NCBI RefSeq assembly: GCF_024611995.1
Contig: NZ_CP102509.1
Location: forward strand, 6,014,001-6,078,000
Length of the DNA stretch: 64,000 nt
Reading direction: 5' to 3'
Source: Streptomyces sp. NBC_00162
GTDB lineage: Bacteria; Actinomycetota; Actinomycetes; Streptomycetales; Streptomycetaceae
Shown: positions 9,055 through 17,089 of the stretch, piece by piece
Numbering within the stretch: position 1 is the first letter of the stretch
Layout: the number at the start of each line of letters is the position of its first letter
Made by a program: the position numbers and the translations under genes
The notes under the pieces: generated by a model
Database searches by the model: none
What the model saw: the letters and a program-made list of their open reading frames with translations, nothing else
Told to the model about the DNA's origin: nothing

Positions 9055-10968
9055 TCAGCGCAGCGCCCCGGCCTTCGTCCCGTCCGTGAGCTTGCCCGAC
9101 AGGTCGACCTGCGCGCCGGCCGGTGCCTTGACCGCCAGCCGGTTGCCGTTGGCCGACCCGTTCACCCCGCCGCCCGAGACCGACAGCGAGGCGAACTGCG
9201 CACTGCCCGCCGCGAGCACGTACCACTGGCCCGCGCGCGACTTCCACAGCACGCCCGCCAGCACCCGCGGCTCCCGCGGCCCGCACGCCGGCGACCCCTC
9301 CGACCGGGCGGCCTGCGCGGCGAGCGGCGCGCCCGGCGCGAGGAACTGCGCCTGCACCCGGTCCGCCGAGCCCTGCCAGGTCTCGGCCCGCGTACAGAGC
9401 CAGGCCGCCGTCCCGTCGCCCTCGGGCAGCGGCTGCTTGGCGTAGGTCCAGGCGTTGACCGTACGGACTCCGTGCGAGCGCACCGACGGCAACAGGCAGG
9501 CGATCCGCGACCAGTCGCCGAGCTCCGCGGCCTCCGTCACGTCGCGCTCGGCGCCCGGCGCGCCCGAGGTGAGCCGGGCCGGGGTCAGCTCACCGAGGTC
9601 GGTGATCAGCCGGGTGGCGCCGTCGCCGGTCAGGGCAAGGGCGTTCCAGCTGGTGCAGTTGCCGGCCGGGGCGGGACCGGGCACCGGCGGGGTCACCCCG
9701 TCCGGGGCCGGCTTCAGCGCCACCGCGGGCTCGCCGGGCTTGAGCAGGTCGCGCAGGGCCGCGCCGCTGACCCAGGGGGCGGTGAGGTAGCGGACGTTGC
9801 CGTCGACCCTGCTCAGCACGAGGGCGGTGGCGGTGTCCGCCGAGGCGCCGTCGGTCCGGGCGAAGTCGAGGGCCGCGCCGGTGGTCCCGGCGCGCGGCTC
9901 GGCGTACCGGACCACGCGCAGCCCGTCGTACAGCAGGACCACGACGGCCTGGTCGACGGCGCCCGCGAACAGCAGCTGCGCAGGACCCATCGGCGGCCCG
10001 GCCGGGGTTCCCGGGGTGGCCGAGACGACCACGGAGGAGCCCGGGCGGGCCCAGACGGCCAGCGCCCGGCGCAGCAGTTCGGCGTCGTCGGCGCGGTCGC
10101 CGCGGGCGGGCCAGGCGGAGAAGTCCGTACGGGAGGACGTACGCCAGAGCGCGGGCGCGGCGCGCAGCAGCTTGCCGGGGTCCAGTGCCTGCTCGGCCGC
10201 GGCGTTGCGGGAGTACAAGGGAGCGGCGGCCCCGTCCGTGCCCCAGCCGCCGCCGGGCAGCGCGAGCAGCGCCCCGCACACGGCGAGGGCGGCCCCGGCG
10301 GCCAGCGCGGCGCGCACGAGCCGGCGCCGCCTCAGCAGGTCGGTGGGCCGGGCCTGGAGCACGCACGGGTCGAACTCGGGGGAGGTGAACAGGGAGTCGT
10401 TCGCCGGATCGCCGGACTCCGCGACCGCGGCGGCCGGGTCCGCGACCCCGGCTTCGTCCAGCACCCGGAGTACCTCCGGCTCGGGCAGCCGCTCCAGGGC
10501 CCGCAGTACGCAGGCGGCCCGGCCGGGCCCGTCGAGGGTGGCCAGCCACTGGTCGAGGGCCAGCTCCTCGGCCCCGCCGGAGCGCGGGAACAGCCGAAGC
10601 CCCCACACCTGCGGCAGCGCCGGCGGGAGCTGCGCGCGGCGGGGCAGGGCCCGGAAGGTCAGCGGAATTCCGGCCTCCAGGGCGGCGCGCAGCACGCGCA
10701 GCCGCACGTAGGCGTACCCGGCCTCACCCTCGCCGCCGCGCTGGCCCGGGACCCCGCCGCGCACGGCGGCCGCCGCGTCCCGCCGCCCGCGCGGCAGCGC
10801 CCGCTGGACCAGCGAGTGGGCGGTGAGCACCCGGCGGTTGCGGCCGAGGGCGGGCGGCAGCACCAGGTAGGCGAGCCGCACCAGCCGCGGGTAGTGCTCG
10901 ACGATGGCGGCCTCGGCCTGCTCGACATCGGGAGACGGGGGGAGGGTGGCGGTATCCGGCGCAGTCAC
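9055..10968 (-). CDS. Membrane-anchored protein with degenerate sigma-factor-like N-terminus
   Basis: 637 residues, GTG start. The cytoplasmic N-terminus resembles an ECF sigma region 2 (IVEHYPRLVRLAYLVLP, then LTAHSLVQRALP) and a weaker region-4-like part (GRAACVLRALERLPEPEVL). One transmembrane segment follows (LVRAALAAGAALAVCGALLA, ~250-272), then a ~360-residue extracytoplasmic domain with several Cys and no family I recognise. The -10 recognition residues of true sigma factors are not obvious, so this is probably a signalling or scaffold protein, not an active sigma factor. It stands alone between the hydrolase operon and the phosphatase gene. Confidence 0.7.
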   Translation of the reverse strand: MTAPDTATLPPSPDVEQAEAAIVEHYPRLVRLAYLVLPPALGRNRRVLTAHSLVQRALPRGRRDAAAAVRGGVPGQRGGEGEAGYAYVRLRVLRAALEAGIPLTFRALPRRAQLPPALPQVWGLRLFPRSGGAEELALDQWLATLDGPGRAACVLRALERLPEPEVLRVLDEAGVADPAAAVAESGDPANDSLFTSPEFDPCVLQARPTDLLRRRRLVRAALAAGAALAVCGALLALPGGGWGTDGAAAPLYSRNAAAEQALDPGKLLRAAPALWRTSSRTDFSAWPARGDRADDAELLRRALAVWARPGSSVVVSATPGTPAGPPMGPAQLLFAGAVDQAVVVLLYDGLRVVRYAEPRAGTTGAALDFARTDGASADTATALVLSRVDGNVRYLTAPWVSGAALRDLLKPGEPAVALKPAPDGVTPPVPGPAPAGNCTSWNALALTGDGATRLITDLGELTPARLTSGAPGAERDVTEAAELGDWSRIACLLPSVRSHGVRTVNAWTYAKQPLPEGDGTAAWLCTRAETWQGSADRVQAQFLAPGAPLAAQAARSEGSPACGPREPRVLAGVLWKSRAGQWYVLAAGSAQFASLSVSGGGVNGSANGNRLAVKAPAGAQVDLSGKLTDGTKAGALR

Positions 10969-11027
10969 GTTCAGCAGAACGAGCGAATCGTCGGATGGTC
11001 ACCCGTCCCCGGCGCGCGCTCCCGCGT

Positions 11028-11819
11028 CTACACCAGACGGGCGCGCAGCGCCTCGACCGTCTCGTCGGAGACGCCGAGCCCCTCGCGCACGTACTTCTCC
11101 ATCGAGCCGTAGCGCGTCTCGACCTCGGTCAGGGCGGCCTCCAGGTAGGAGGGGAAGACGCCGATCAGCGCGAGCGCGATGTCCGGGTCGCCGCCGGCCC
11201 CCGTGAAGCCCTCGATCATCGGGGCGAAGGCCTGCTTGACCGCCGGGTTCACCGACAGGTACTCCGCCATCAGCGTCTCGTCGTCCGCGCCGAGCAGCGA
11301 CAGGATGACCGTGGCGCCCCAGCCGGTGCGGTCCTTGCCGGCCGTGCAGTGGAAGAGCAGCGGGCCGGCCCCGGGGTCGGCGGCCTCGGTGAGCAGCAGC
11401 CGGAACGCGGCCTGGGCCGAGGCCGAGTGCACGAAGAAGCGGTAGAGGTCGGCGAACAGCGCCTGCGCCTTGCCGCCGCCCAGGTGTTCCTCGGCGACGG
11501 CCGGGTCGGACAGCAGGTCCTTGAGCTGGGCGGCGGCGGGCATCCGGCCCGAGCTCACCTTGTCCGCCAGGACGTCGGCGACCAGCAGCCGGGCTCCGGC
11601 CGGCACCCGGTCGGGGTGGTCGGTGCGCTCGGCGTCGGTGCGGAAGTCGATGACGGTCCGCAGGCCCAGCGCGGCCACCACCGGGTCGGCGTCCAGGTCG
11701 AGCCGGTCGAGCTGGCCCGAGCGCAGCACCAGGCCGGGGCGGACGGTGCGGCCGCCGGAGAGCGGGGTGCCGCCGAGGTCGCGGAGGTTGGCGACGGTCG
11801 TGGCGGGGGTGGCGGTCAT
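11028..11819 (-). CDS. Tyrosine-protein phosphatase (PTP/dual-specificity type)
   Basis: 263 residues. The P-loop signature FHCTAGKDRTG supplies the catalytic Cys and Arg, and the N-terminal NLRDLGG plus VIDFRTDAER are hallmarks of the bacterial PtpB/SidD-like tyrosine phosphatase family (Y_phosphatase3). I chose the ATG beginning MTATPATTVANLRDLGG because GGAG lies eight bases upstream and homology starts there. An in-frame extension to 11942 encodes only repetitive His/Glu-rich sequence over a short-repeat tract. It follows the rhomboid-like gene on the same strand. Targets are unknown. Confidence 0.9.
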   Translation of the reverse strand: MTATPATTVANLRDLGGTPLSGGRTVRPGLVLRSGQLDRLDLDADPVVAALGLRTVIDFRTDAERTDHPDRVPAGARLLVADVLADKVSSGRMPAAAQLKDLLSDPAVAEEHLGGGKAQALFADLYRFFVHSASAQAAFRLLLTEAADPGAGPLLFHCTAGKDRTGWGATVILSLLGADDETLMAEYLSVNPAVKQAFAPMIEGFTGAGGDPDIALALIGVFPSYLEAALTEVETRYGSMEKYVREGLGVSDETVEALRARLV

Positions 11820-11868
11820 CGTGGCGACTCCAGCGGTGTGCGAGTTACTCGTGTCAGGAAGCGATCCA

Positions 11869-11945
11869 TGAAGCCGTTCATGAATCGCTTCATGCAGCTC
11901 ATGCGGTTCGTGCAGTGTGTGCGGTTGGTTCAGTTCATGCAATTT
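11869..11945. repeat. Degenerate 9/12-bp direct repeats between phosphatase and rhomboid-like genes
   Basis: On the + strand the tract steps through units starting ATG or GTG: two 12-mers (ATGAAGCCGTTC, ATGAATCGCTTC), then 9-mers such as ATGCAGCTC, ATGCGGTTC, GTGCAGTGT and GTGCGGTTG. It overlaps the last codons of the rhomboid-like gene and the phosphatase 5' region. On the + strand it reads as an Arg/Phe/Met-rich amphipathic stretch; on the - strand as a His/Glu-rich one. Function unknown. Confidence 0.6.
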
Positions 11946-12522
11946 TCTGATGTTTCGCCCCGGAAAGGCAATCCAAGGCCAGCGAGACCCCGATGCCGAT
12001 CCCGAGCGCCGCCAGGTGCCCGGCGTCCGTGAAGGTCCGCTCCCGTTTGGCGACCGGCGCCGCGGCGAGTGCCAGCAGCCCGACCCGGGCGGCCGTTCGG
12101 ACCGCTCCGCGCGGCAGGGCCGAGGTCAGCGCGCCGAGTACGGCGTTGAACCCGTAGCTGGTCCCCACGTCCAGGGCGCGTCGAGTATGCGGATCGGTTG
12201 TCCTGCGCAGGGCGCCGTATACCAGGAGGGTCGCCGTGGCGTGCCCGAACAGGAACACCGCGGCCGTCCACCAGGCGCCGTACGCGTACTCGGCGTATCC
12301 GAGGACGGCGACGAGCAGCAGCGCGTACGGCAGGGGCATGGGCTCCTCGACGACGAGAGCGCTGGTCAGCAGCGTCTCCCAGTGCCCGGCGGCGAGATTG
12401 TCGACATTCGTCGAGCACTCGCGGAGCAGTCCCTCCCGCTCCGCCGGTGCCATCCGCTCCAGGGCGTAGGCCCCGAGCTGGACCCCACCCGTGTACACCG
12501 CTCCCAGTGGTATTGGATTCAC
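11935..12522 (-). CDS. Rhomboid-like integral membrane protein
   Basis: 195 residues, GTG start (MNPIPLGAVYTGG). Multi-pass, with an early segment PLPYALLLVAVLGYAEYAYG and others after it. Two patches recall the rhomboid protease catalytic pair: GTSYGFNAVLG (Ser in a GxS context, like GASG) and GHLAALGIGIG (His before small residues, like AHLxGxxxG). It resembles the 'rhomboid-like' group annotated in Streptomyces; proteolytic activity is unproven. A second member is encoded at 62086-62805. The upstream region is shared with the divergent His/Met-rich membrane gene. Confidence 0.72.
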   Translation of the reverse strand: MNPIPLGAVYTGGVQLGAYALERMAPAEREGLLRECSTNVDNLAAGHWETLLTSALVVEEPMPLPYALLLVAVLGYAEYAYGAWWTAAVFLFGHATATLLVYGALRRTTDPHTRRALDVGTSYGFNAVLGALTSALPRGAVRTAARVGLLALAAAPVAKRERTFTDAGHLAALGIGIGVSLALDCLSGAKHQKIA

Positions 12523-12587
12523 AAGTCCATGATCGGATACGGCCCTCTGGCGCACACCACCGGGCCCCGTGGGAACATGTCCCGGCC

Positions 12588-13265
12588 ATGCCACAGCACC
12601 CCGCGCCGATGCGCGCCACGCGGGCCGCGATGTTCGCGGCGGTGTGCACCGCTTTGGGTGCGGTGGGGCATTCGTACATGTCCGGCACCGACATTCCCCT
12701 TGCGGGGCTTCTGGGTGCTTTCGCGGTGACCGGTGGACTGGCCTGGGCCGCCGCCGGCCGACGGCGGGGACCGGCGGGGATCGCCGCCGCGGTGCTCGCC
12801 GTGCAAGGGGTGCTGCACCTCCTCTTCTCCGGGAGCAACGCGGCGAAGCCCGCGCCCGCGGCGATGCACCACCACATGCCGGGCATGGACATGGGGGCGA
12901 TGGCCGCCGGAACGTCCGGCGGCATGGCGGAATCGGCCGGGCACGGCGGGGCCGCGATGATCGCCGCGCACGTGCTCGCCGGGCTGTTCTGCGCCGCATG
13001 GCTGGCGCGGGGCGAGGCCGCCGTCTTCCGGCTGGCCCGGACCCTGGGCGCCGCCGCGCTGCACGCGGCCCGGCCGCTGTCCCGCGCGCTCGCCCTGGCC
13101 GGGGCTCGGGTGGCCGCCGTACCGGTCCCGCTCGCGCCCTGCCCCCCGTACGAGCGGCCGCGCCGCCTGCGCGGGGCCGTGCACGCCTATGCCGTGGTGC
13201 GGCGCGGCCCGCCCGCGGGCCGCGCCTTCCGAGCCACGGCCCCCGGCCGTCCTGCCCGCGCCTGA
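12588..13265 (+). CDS. His/Met-rich membrane protein, likely copper-associated
   Basis: 225 residues with about four transmembrane segments (for example MFAAVCTALGAVGHSYM, LLGAFAVTGGLAWAAAG, AGIAAAVLAVQGVLHLLF). Between segments lies a dense metal-ligand loop (MHHHMPGMDMGAMAAG, later GMAESAGHGG), the kind of Met/His cluster found in copper-resistance proteins such as CopC/PcoE. The basic C-terminal tail is cytoplasmic in character. The PepSY membrane protein starts 58 bases downstream and also has a His/Met loop, so the two probably work together in copper handling at the membrane. This is inference; no family name is assigned. Confidence 0.75.
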   Translation: MPQHPAPMRATRAAMFAAVCTALGAVGHSYMSGTDIPLAGLLGAFAVTGGLAWAAAGRRRGPAGIAAAVLAVQGVLHLLFSGSNAAKPAPAAMHHHMPGMDMGAMAAGTSGGMAESAGHGGAAMIAAHVLAGLFCAAWLARGEAAVFRLARTLGAAALHAARPLSRALALAGARVAAVPVPLAPCPPYERPRRLRGAVHAYAVVRRGPPAGRAFRATAPGRPARA

Positions 13266-13323
13266 GCGAGGGGGCGAGACCTGGGGCCGCTTCCCCACGT
13301 CTTCGCCAACACCTAGGACCACC

Positions 13324-14778
13324 ATGTCTCTTGACGAGGTTCAGGACGTCCGGACCCCGGACGCCGATCCAGCCGACATATCCAACACGGCCACGTCCCG
13401 CAGCGGCGGCTGGGCCGCCCTGCGGCCGCTGTTCCTGCGCATGCACTTCTACGCGGGCCTGCTGATCGCCCCGCTGCTCTTCCTCGCCGCCGCCACCGGG
13501 CTGCTCTACGCCGGCTCGTGGCAGGCCGAGAAGATCGTCTACGCCGACGAGCTGACCGTCTCCCGCGTCGGCGAGAGCGCCCTGCCGCTCAGCGCCCAGG
13601 TCGTCGCGGCCAAGGGCGCCGCGCCCCAGGGCGAGGTCGTGTCCGTGTGGCCCGCGCCCGAGGCCGACGCGACCACCCGGGTGATCATGGAGAGCAAGGG
13701 GCTCCCGGAGGGCGAGACCCTCACCGTGTTCGTCGACCCGTATACGGCCGAGGTGCGAGGGCAGCTCGCCACCTCCGGCGACGCGCTGCCGCTGCGGGCC
13801 TGGCTGAGCGAGTTCCACGCCAGCCTCCAGCTCGGGGAGTTCGGCCGCAACTACAGCGAGCTCGCCGCGAGCTGGCTGTGGGTGGTCGCGCTCGGCGGAC
13901 TCGCCCTGTGGATCGGCCGCCGCCGCAAGCGCAAGGCCGACCTCGTCCTCCCGGACCGCAAGGCCACCGGCCGGCGCCGGACCCTGTCCTGGCACGGGGT
14001 CGTCGGCCTCTGGTCGGTCGCCGGACTCGTCCTCCTCTCCGCCACCGGCCTGACCTGGTCGAAGTACGCCGGCGAGAACATCGGGCAGCTCCAGGACAGC
14101 CTCGGCGGGGCCACCCCGGCCGTCTCCGCCAAGCTGAACCCGGGCGCGGACTCGGCGGGGGCTGACGAGCACGCCGGGCACACCATGGCCCCCGGTGAGG
14201 AGATGCCGCCGCCCGCCCCCACCGCCGACATCGGCATCGACAAGGCCGTGGACGCCGCCCGGGCCGCCGGGGTCACCGAGTACCTCCAGGTCACGCTCCC
14301 CGCCAAGGGCAAGGGGTACGTGGTCAAGGAGAAGGACCGGCAGCTGCCGGTCCACCTGGACGCCGTCGCCGTCGACCCCGCCGACGGCCGGATCCTGGAC
14401 GAACTGCGCTTCGCCGACTACCCCGTGCTCGCCCAGATGACCCGCTTCGGCATCGACCTGCACATGGGCCTGACCTTCGGGCTCGCCAACCAGATCGCCC
14501 TGGCCGCGCTCGCCGTCGGGCTGATGTTCCTCGTCTTCTGGGGCTACCGGATGTGGTGGCTGCGCCGGCCGACGAAGGACCGCAAGCTGTCCGTCGGCCG
14601 CGCCCAGCCGCGCGGTGCCTGGCGGAAGCTGCCGGTGACCGTGGTGCTGCCGCTGGCCGCGGCGACCGCCGTGGTCGGCTGGTTCGTCCCGATGCTCGGC
14701 ATCAGCCTGCTCGTGTTCCTGGCGGTCGACCTGCTGCTCGGCTTCGTCGCCGCGCGCCGCGCCAAGGCAGCCGCGTAG
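13324..14778 (+). CDS. PepSY-domain integral membrane protein (PepSY-associated TM / iron- or copper-linked)
   Basis: 484 residues. Architecture: cytoplasmic N-terminus, TM1 (FYAGLLIAPLLFLAAATGLL) with LRMHFYAG just before it (a His typical of the family), a PepSY-containing extracytoplasmic loop (EVVSVWPAPEADATTRVIM to FVDPYTAEVRGQL), a Trp-rich TM pair (ELAASWLWVVALGGLALWIG; WHGVVGLWSVAGLVLLSATG), a second loop with EHAGHTMAPGEEMPPP and another PepSY-like unit, then three or four more TM segments. Such proteins act in metal or siderophore reduction and uptake. Spacing from the His/Met-rich gene suggests one transcript, ended by a strong hairpin. Confidence 0.88.
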   Translation: MSLDEVQDVRTPDADPADISNTATSRSGGWAALRPLFLRMHFYAGLLIAPLLFLAAATGLLYAGSWQAEKIVYADELTVSRVGESALPLSAQVVAAKGAAPQGEVVSVWPAPEADATTRVIMESKGLPEGETLTVFVDPYTAEVRGQLATSGDALPLRAWLSEFHASLQLGEFGRNYSELAASWLWVVALGGLALWIGRRRKRKADLVLPDRKATGRRRTLSWHGVVGLWSVAGLVLLSATGLTWSKYAGENIGQLQDSLGGATPAVSAKLNPGADSAGADEHAGHTMAPGEEMPPPAPTADIGIDKAVDAARAAGVTEYLQVTLPAKGKGYVVKEKDRQLPVHLDAVAVDPADGRILDELRFADYPVLAQMTRFGIDLHMGLTFGLANQIALAALAVGLMFLVFWGYRMWWLRRPTKDRKLSVGRAQPRGAWRKLPVTVVLPLAAATAVVGWFVPMLGISLLVFLAVDLLLGFVAARRAKAAA

Positions 14779-14784
14779 CACGCC

Positions 14785-14821
14785 GACGGGCCCGTACTCC
14801 GCTCCGGAGTACGGGCCCGTC
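14785..14821. terminator. Bidirectional terminator between the PepSY and winged-helix genes
   Basis: Perfect 16-bp stem (14785-14800 with 14806-14821; GACGGGCCCGTACTCC) with a 5-base loop, lying between two convergent stops. Its symmetry allows it to serve both transcripts. Confidence 0.85.
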
Positions 14822-14841
14822 GCCCACGTCCGACACGCCGG

Positions 14842-15429
14842 TCAGGGCGCGTACTTGTAGCCCACCCGGCGCACCGTCTGGATGGCGCCTCGGTGCGCGG
14901 CGCCCAGCTTGCGGCGCAGGCGGGCGATGTGGACGTCCACGGTCCGGCCGTCGCCGACGTGGCCGTAGCCCCAGACCGTGGTCACCAGCTGGTCCCGGCT
15001 GTGCACCCGGTGCGGGTGCTTCACCAGGTGGGCCAGGAGCTCGAACTCCAGGTAGGTCAGGTCGAGTACCTGCCCGTCGACCTCGGCGGTGCGCTGCGCC
15101 GGGTCGATGCGGACCAGCTCATCGCCCTCGGGGGCGGACGGTCCCGGCGCCGCCGGGGCGGCCACGGCATGCGGGGCGAAGGCGACCGGCGGCTGCTGGT
15201 CAGCCGGTACCAGGACCAGGTAGCCGACCATCGGCGGCTGGCCGGGCAGCGTCGGGAGCGTGTGCTGCGGCGCGGGCAGCCAGGTGGCGCCGGGCGGGAG
15301 CAGGTCCACCACCCGGGCCACCTCGTCCCGGTCCACGGCCCGCAGCCGGTGGCGCGGACTGGGCGGGAAGGTCAGGTGCGTGGTGGTCGCAGCGGAAGGG
15401 GCAGAAGAGATGGAACGGGTGTTGGCCAT
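14842..15429 (-). CDS. OmpR/PhoB-type winged-helix transcriptional regulator without receiver domain
   Basis: 195 residues. The C-terminal ~90 residues are a trans_reg_C winged helix: DLTYLEFELLAHLVKHPHRV, then SRDQLVTTVWGYG, GRTVDVHIARLRRKLG and TVRRVGYKY at the end. The N-terminal ~100 residues are Pro/Ala-rich with no phospho-acceptor Asp pocket, so this is not a two-component response regulator. It may sense something through the novel N-terminus. It is encoded between the PepSY gene and glnII, with a long 5' leader containing a small cysteine-containing ORF (15543-15662) that could control its expression. Confidence 0.88.
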   Translation of the reverse strand: MANTRSISSAPSAATTTHLTFPPSPRHRLRAVDRDEVARVVDLLPPGATWLPAPQHTLPTLPGQPPMVGYLVLVPADQQPPVAFAPHAVAAPAAPGPSAPEGDELVRIDPAQRTAEVDGQVLDLTYLEFELLAHLVKHPHRVHSRDQLVTTVWGYGHVGDGRTVDVHIARLRRKLGAAHRGAIQTVRRVGYKYAP

Positions 15430-15542
15430 GAGTGGTCAGCTCTTTCACGCGGAGTGGTCGGCAGGAGACGTACGTACGTCGTCGATGTCGTACCGCGCAG
15501 ACCGAAGGCCTCGGCGAAGATCAGGAGGGGGATCCGGAGGCT

Positions 15543-15662
15543 TTAGAGGGCCGGCGCGTTCTTCGCGCGGCAACACACCCGGTCGAAATCGTGGTCCTGA
15601 CGGGACGGCCAGAACGGCTCGAGGTCTCTGCGACCTGACGAGGTGTGCGAGTGGCTGGCCAT
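15543..15662 (-). CDS. Candidate 39-residue leader or small protein upstream of the winged-helix regulator
   Basis: ATG-initiated ORF ending in TAA, beginning MASHSHTSSGRRDLEPF and finishing DFDRVCCRAKNAPAL. It lies 113 bases upstream of, and on the same strand as, the regulator gene. The basic middle part, the Cys-Cys pair followed by RAK, and a D-x-x-RV-C arrangement recall the cysteine-containing leader peptides used for ribosome-mediated attenuation in actinobacteria, although the match is loose. GGGG lies a few bases upstream as a weak ribosome site. It could also be a free-standing small protein or chance. Confidence 0.4.
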   Translation of the reverse strand: MASHSHTSSGRRDLEPFWPSRQDHDFDRVCCRAKNAPAL

Positions 15663-15777
15663 GGCCCCATTCAAGCAGACGCCCGGGCCCGGGGGCAGAC
15701 CCCGTCTCACGTCGTGGAGCGGAATCCCATATTCCCTCCAGCGACTCGCAGCAATCCGGGACATACCGCAAGCGCGA

Positions 15778-15815
15778 CGACGCCCGCCAGGCCTGGGGAG
15801 GCATGACGGGCGTCG
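15778..15815 (-). terminator. Terminator hairpin downstream of glnII
   Basis: Nine-base stem CGACGCCCG/CGGGCGTCG (15778-15786 with 15807-15815), loop of 20 bases, about 50 bases after the glnII stop on the - strand. Confidence 0.55.
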
Positions 15816-15863
15816 GTGGTGTGCGGGGCGGGGTGGGGCAGCGTGGGGAGTTGAGGCGAGGCC

Positions 15864-16892
15864 TCAGACCAGGCCGTCCTTCTCCAGGCCCGCGCAGCAG
15901 GTGTCCGTGATGAGACGGGTCACCACGTACGGGTCCACGTTGGCGTTCGGGCGGCGGTCCTCGATGTAGCCCTTGCCGTCCTTCTCCACCTGCCACGGGA
16001 TGCGGACCGAGGCGCCGCGGTCCGAGACGCCGTAGCTGAACTCGTTCCACGGGGCGGTCTCGTGCAGGCCCGTCAGACGCTCGTCGATGCCGGCGCCGTA
16101 GTTCTTCACGTGGTCCAGCGGCTTGCTGCCCTCGCCCAGCGCCTCGCACGCGGAGATGATCGCGCGGTAGTCCTCGCGCATCGCCTTCGTGGAGAAGTTG
16201 GTGTGCGCGCCCGCGCCGTTCCAGTCGCCCTTCACCGGCTTCGGGTTCAGCGTCGCGGAGACGTTGAAGTCCTCGGCGGTGCGGTAGAGCAGCCAGCGCG
16301 CGATCCACAGCTGGTCGGAGACCTCCAGCGGGCTCACGGGGCCGACCTGGAACTCCCACTGGCCGGGCATGACCTCGGCGTTGATGCCGGAGATGCTCAG
16401 GCCCGCCGCCAGGCAGTGGTCCAGGTGCTTCTCGACGATCTCGCGGCCGAAGATCTCGTCCGAGCCGACGCCGCAGTAGTAGCCGCCCTGCGCGGCCGGG
16501 AAGCCGTTGACCGGGAAGCCGAGCGGGCGGGCGCCGTCGAAGAAGGTGTACTCCTGCTCGATGCCGAAGATCGGCTCCTGACCCGCGAACTTCTCGGCGA
16601 CCGGACGCAGCAGCGCGCGGGTGTTCGACTCGTGCGGGGTCATGTCGATGTTCAGGACCTCGCACAGCACGAGGAGGTTGTCCCCGCCGCGGATCGGGTC
16701 CGGGCAGGAGAACACCGGGTTGAGCACGCGGTCGGAGGCGTGGCCCTCGGCCTGGTTCGTACTCGATCCGTCGAAGCCCCAGATCGGCAGCGCGTCGCCG
16801 TCGGCCAGGATCTTCGTCTTGGAGCGAAGCTTCGCCGTCGGCTCGGTGCCGTCGATCCAGATGTACTCAGCCTTGTAGCTCACGGGCCCCAT
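15864..16892 (-). CDS. glnII: Glutamine synthetase type II (eukaryote-like)
   Basis: 342 residues. ATP-dependent ligation of ammonia to glutamate. The short length and motifs mark GSII: YKAEYIWIDGTEPTAKLRSK at the N-terminus, WGFDGSSTNQA (beta-grasp loop), GIEQEYTFFD for metal ligands, NAEVMPGQWEFQVGP, NGAGAHTNFSTKAMR with the catalytic-loop His, and NPKPVKGDWNG. Streptomyces carry this enzyme beside GSI (GlnA, encoded at 34262 here); GSII is heat-labile and not adenylylated. Upstream lies a four-box GlnR operator, so transcription should follow nitrogen limitation. The gene is divergent from an oxidoreductase gene. Confidence 0.97.
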   Translation of the reverse strand: MGPVSYKAEYIWIDGTEPTAKLRSKTKILADGDALPIWGFDGSSTNQAEGHASDRVLNPVFSCPDPIRGGDNLLVLCEVLNIDMTPHESNTRALLRPVAEKFAGQEPIFGIEQEYTFFDGARPLGFPVNGFPAAQGGYYCGVGSDEIFGREIVEKHLDHCLAAGLSISGINAEVMPGQWEFQVGPVSPLEVSDQLWIARWLLYRTAEDFNVSATLNPKPVKGDWNGAGAHTNFSTKAMREDYRAIISACEALGEGSKPLDHVKNYGAGIDERLTGLHETAPWNEFSYGVSDRGASVRIPWQVEKDGKGYIEDRRPNANVDPYVVTRLITDTCCAGLEKDGLV

Positions 16893-16963
16893 CCTCAGAC
16901 TCTGCGGGTGCTGCTGGTCGCTGCTTCATCGCTGCGGTGATGACCGCAGCGTGCCCGCCCGCG

Positions 16964-17001
16964 ATTTCCCTTCCGTTGCCCATGTGTGAACCCCGTGTTA
17001 C
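16964..17001 (-). promoter_or_regulatory. GlnR-binding site upstream of glnII
   Basis: On the - strand four 5-base boxes separated by exactly six bases each: GTAAC, TTCAC, GCAAC, GAAAT. This matches the a-b-a-b layout of actinobacterial GlnR operators (gTnAC-n6-GaAAC repeated). It lies 72-109 bases before the glnII start. The box pattern is seen; binding by GlnR is known for this gene in S. coelicolor and inferred here. Confidence 0.8.
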
Positions 17002-17089
17002 CGAGGTTTGCACCGCAGGTCGGGTGGGTTGTGCGGGCTGGTCGCGGGTCGCGGGAGGTACACCTGTCCGAGTGGGGCAGACTGGGCGG

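Larger units (their letters stand above)
15430..15863. other. 434-base intergenic stretch: leader of the winged-helix regulator plus glnII terminator
   Basis: This holds the 5' leader of the regulator gene (TACGTACGT-rich around 15471-15480), a candidate 39-codon ORF (15543-15662) and the glnII terminator hairpin (15778-15815). Apart from these I see no structured RNA or coding capacity; the base composition drops slightly around 15660-15770. Confidence 0.5.

Noticed and set aside
11820..11942. N-terminal extension of the tyrosine phosphatase
   Set aside because: Repeat-derived His/Glu-rich sequence; the GGAG-preceded ATG at 11819 starts at family homology.
11935..14781. 948-codon - strand frame spanning the PepSY gene and beyond
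   Set aside because: Only its C-terminal part (11935-12522) is a real gene; the rest is antisense to the metal-loop and PepSY genes.
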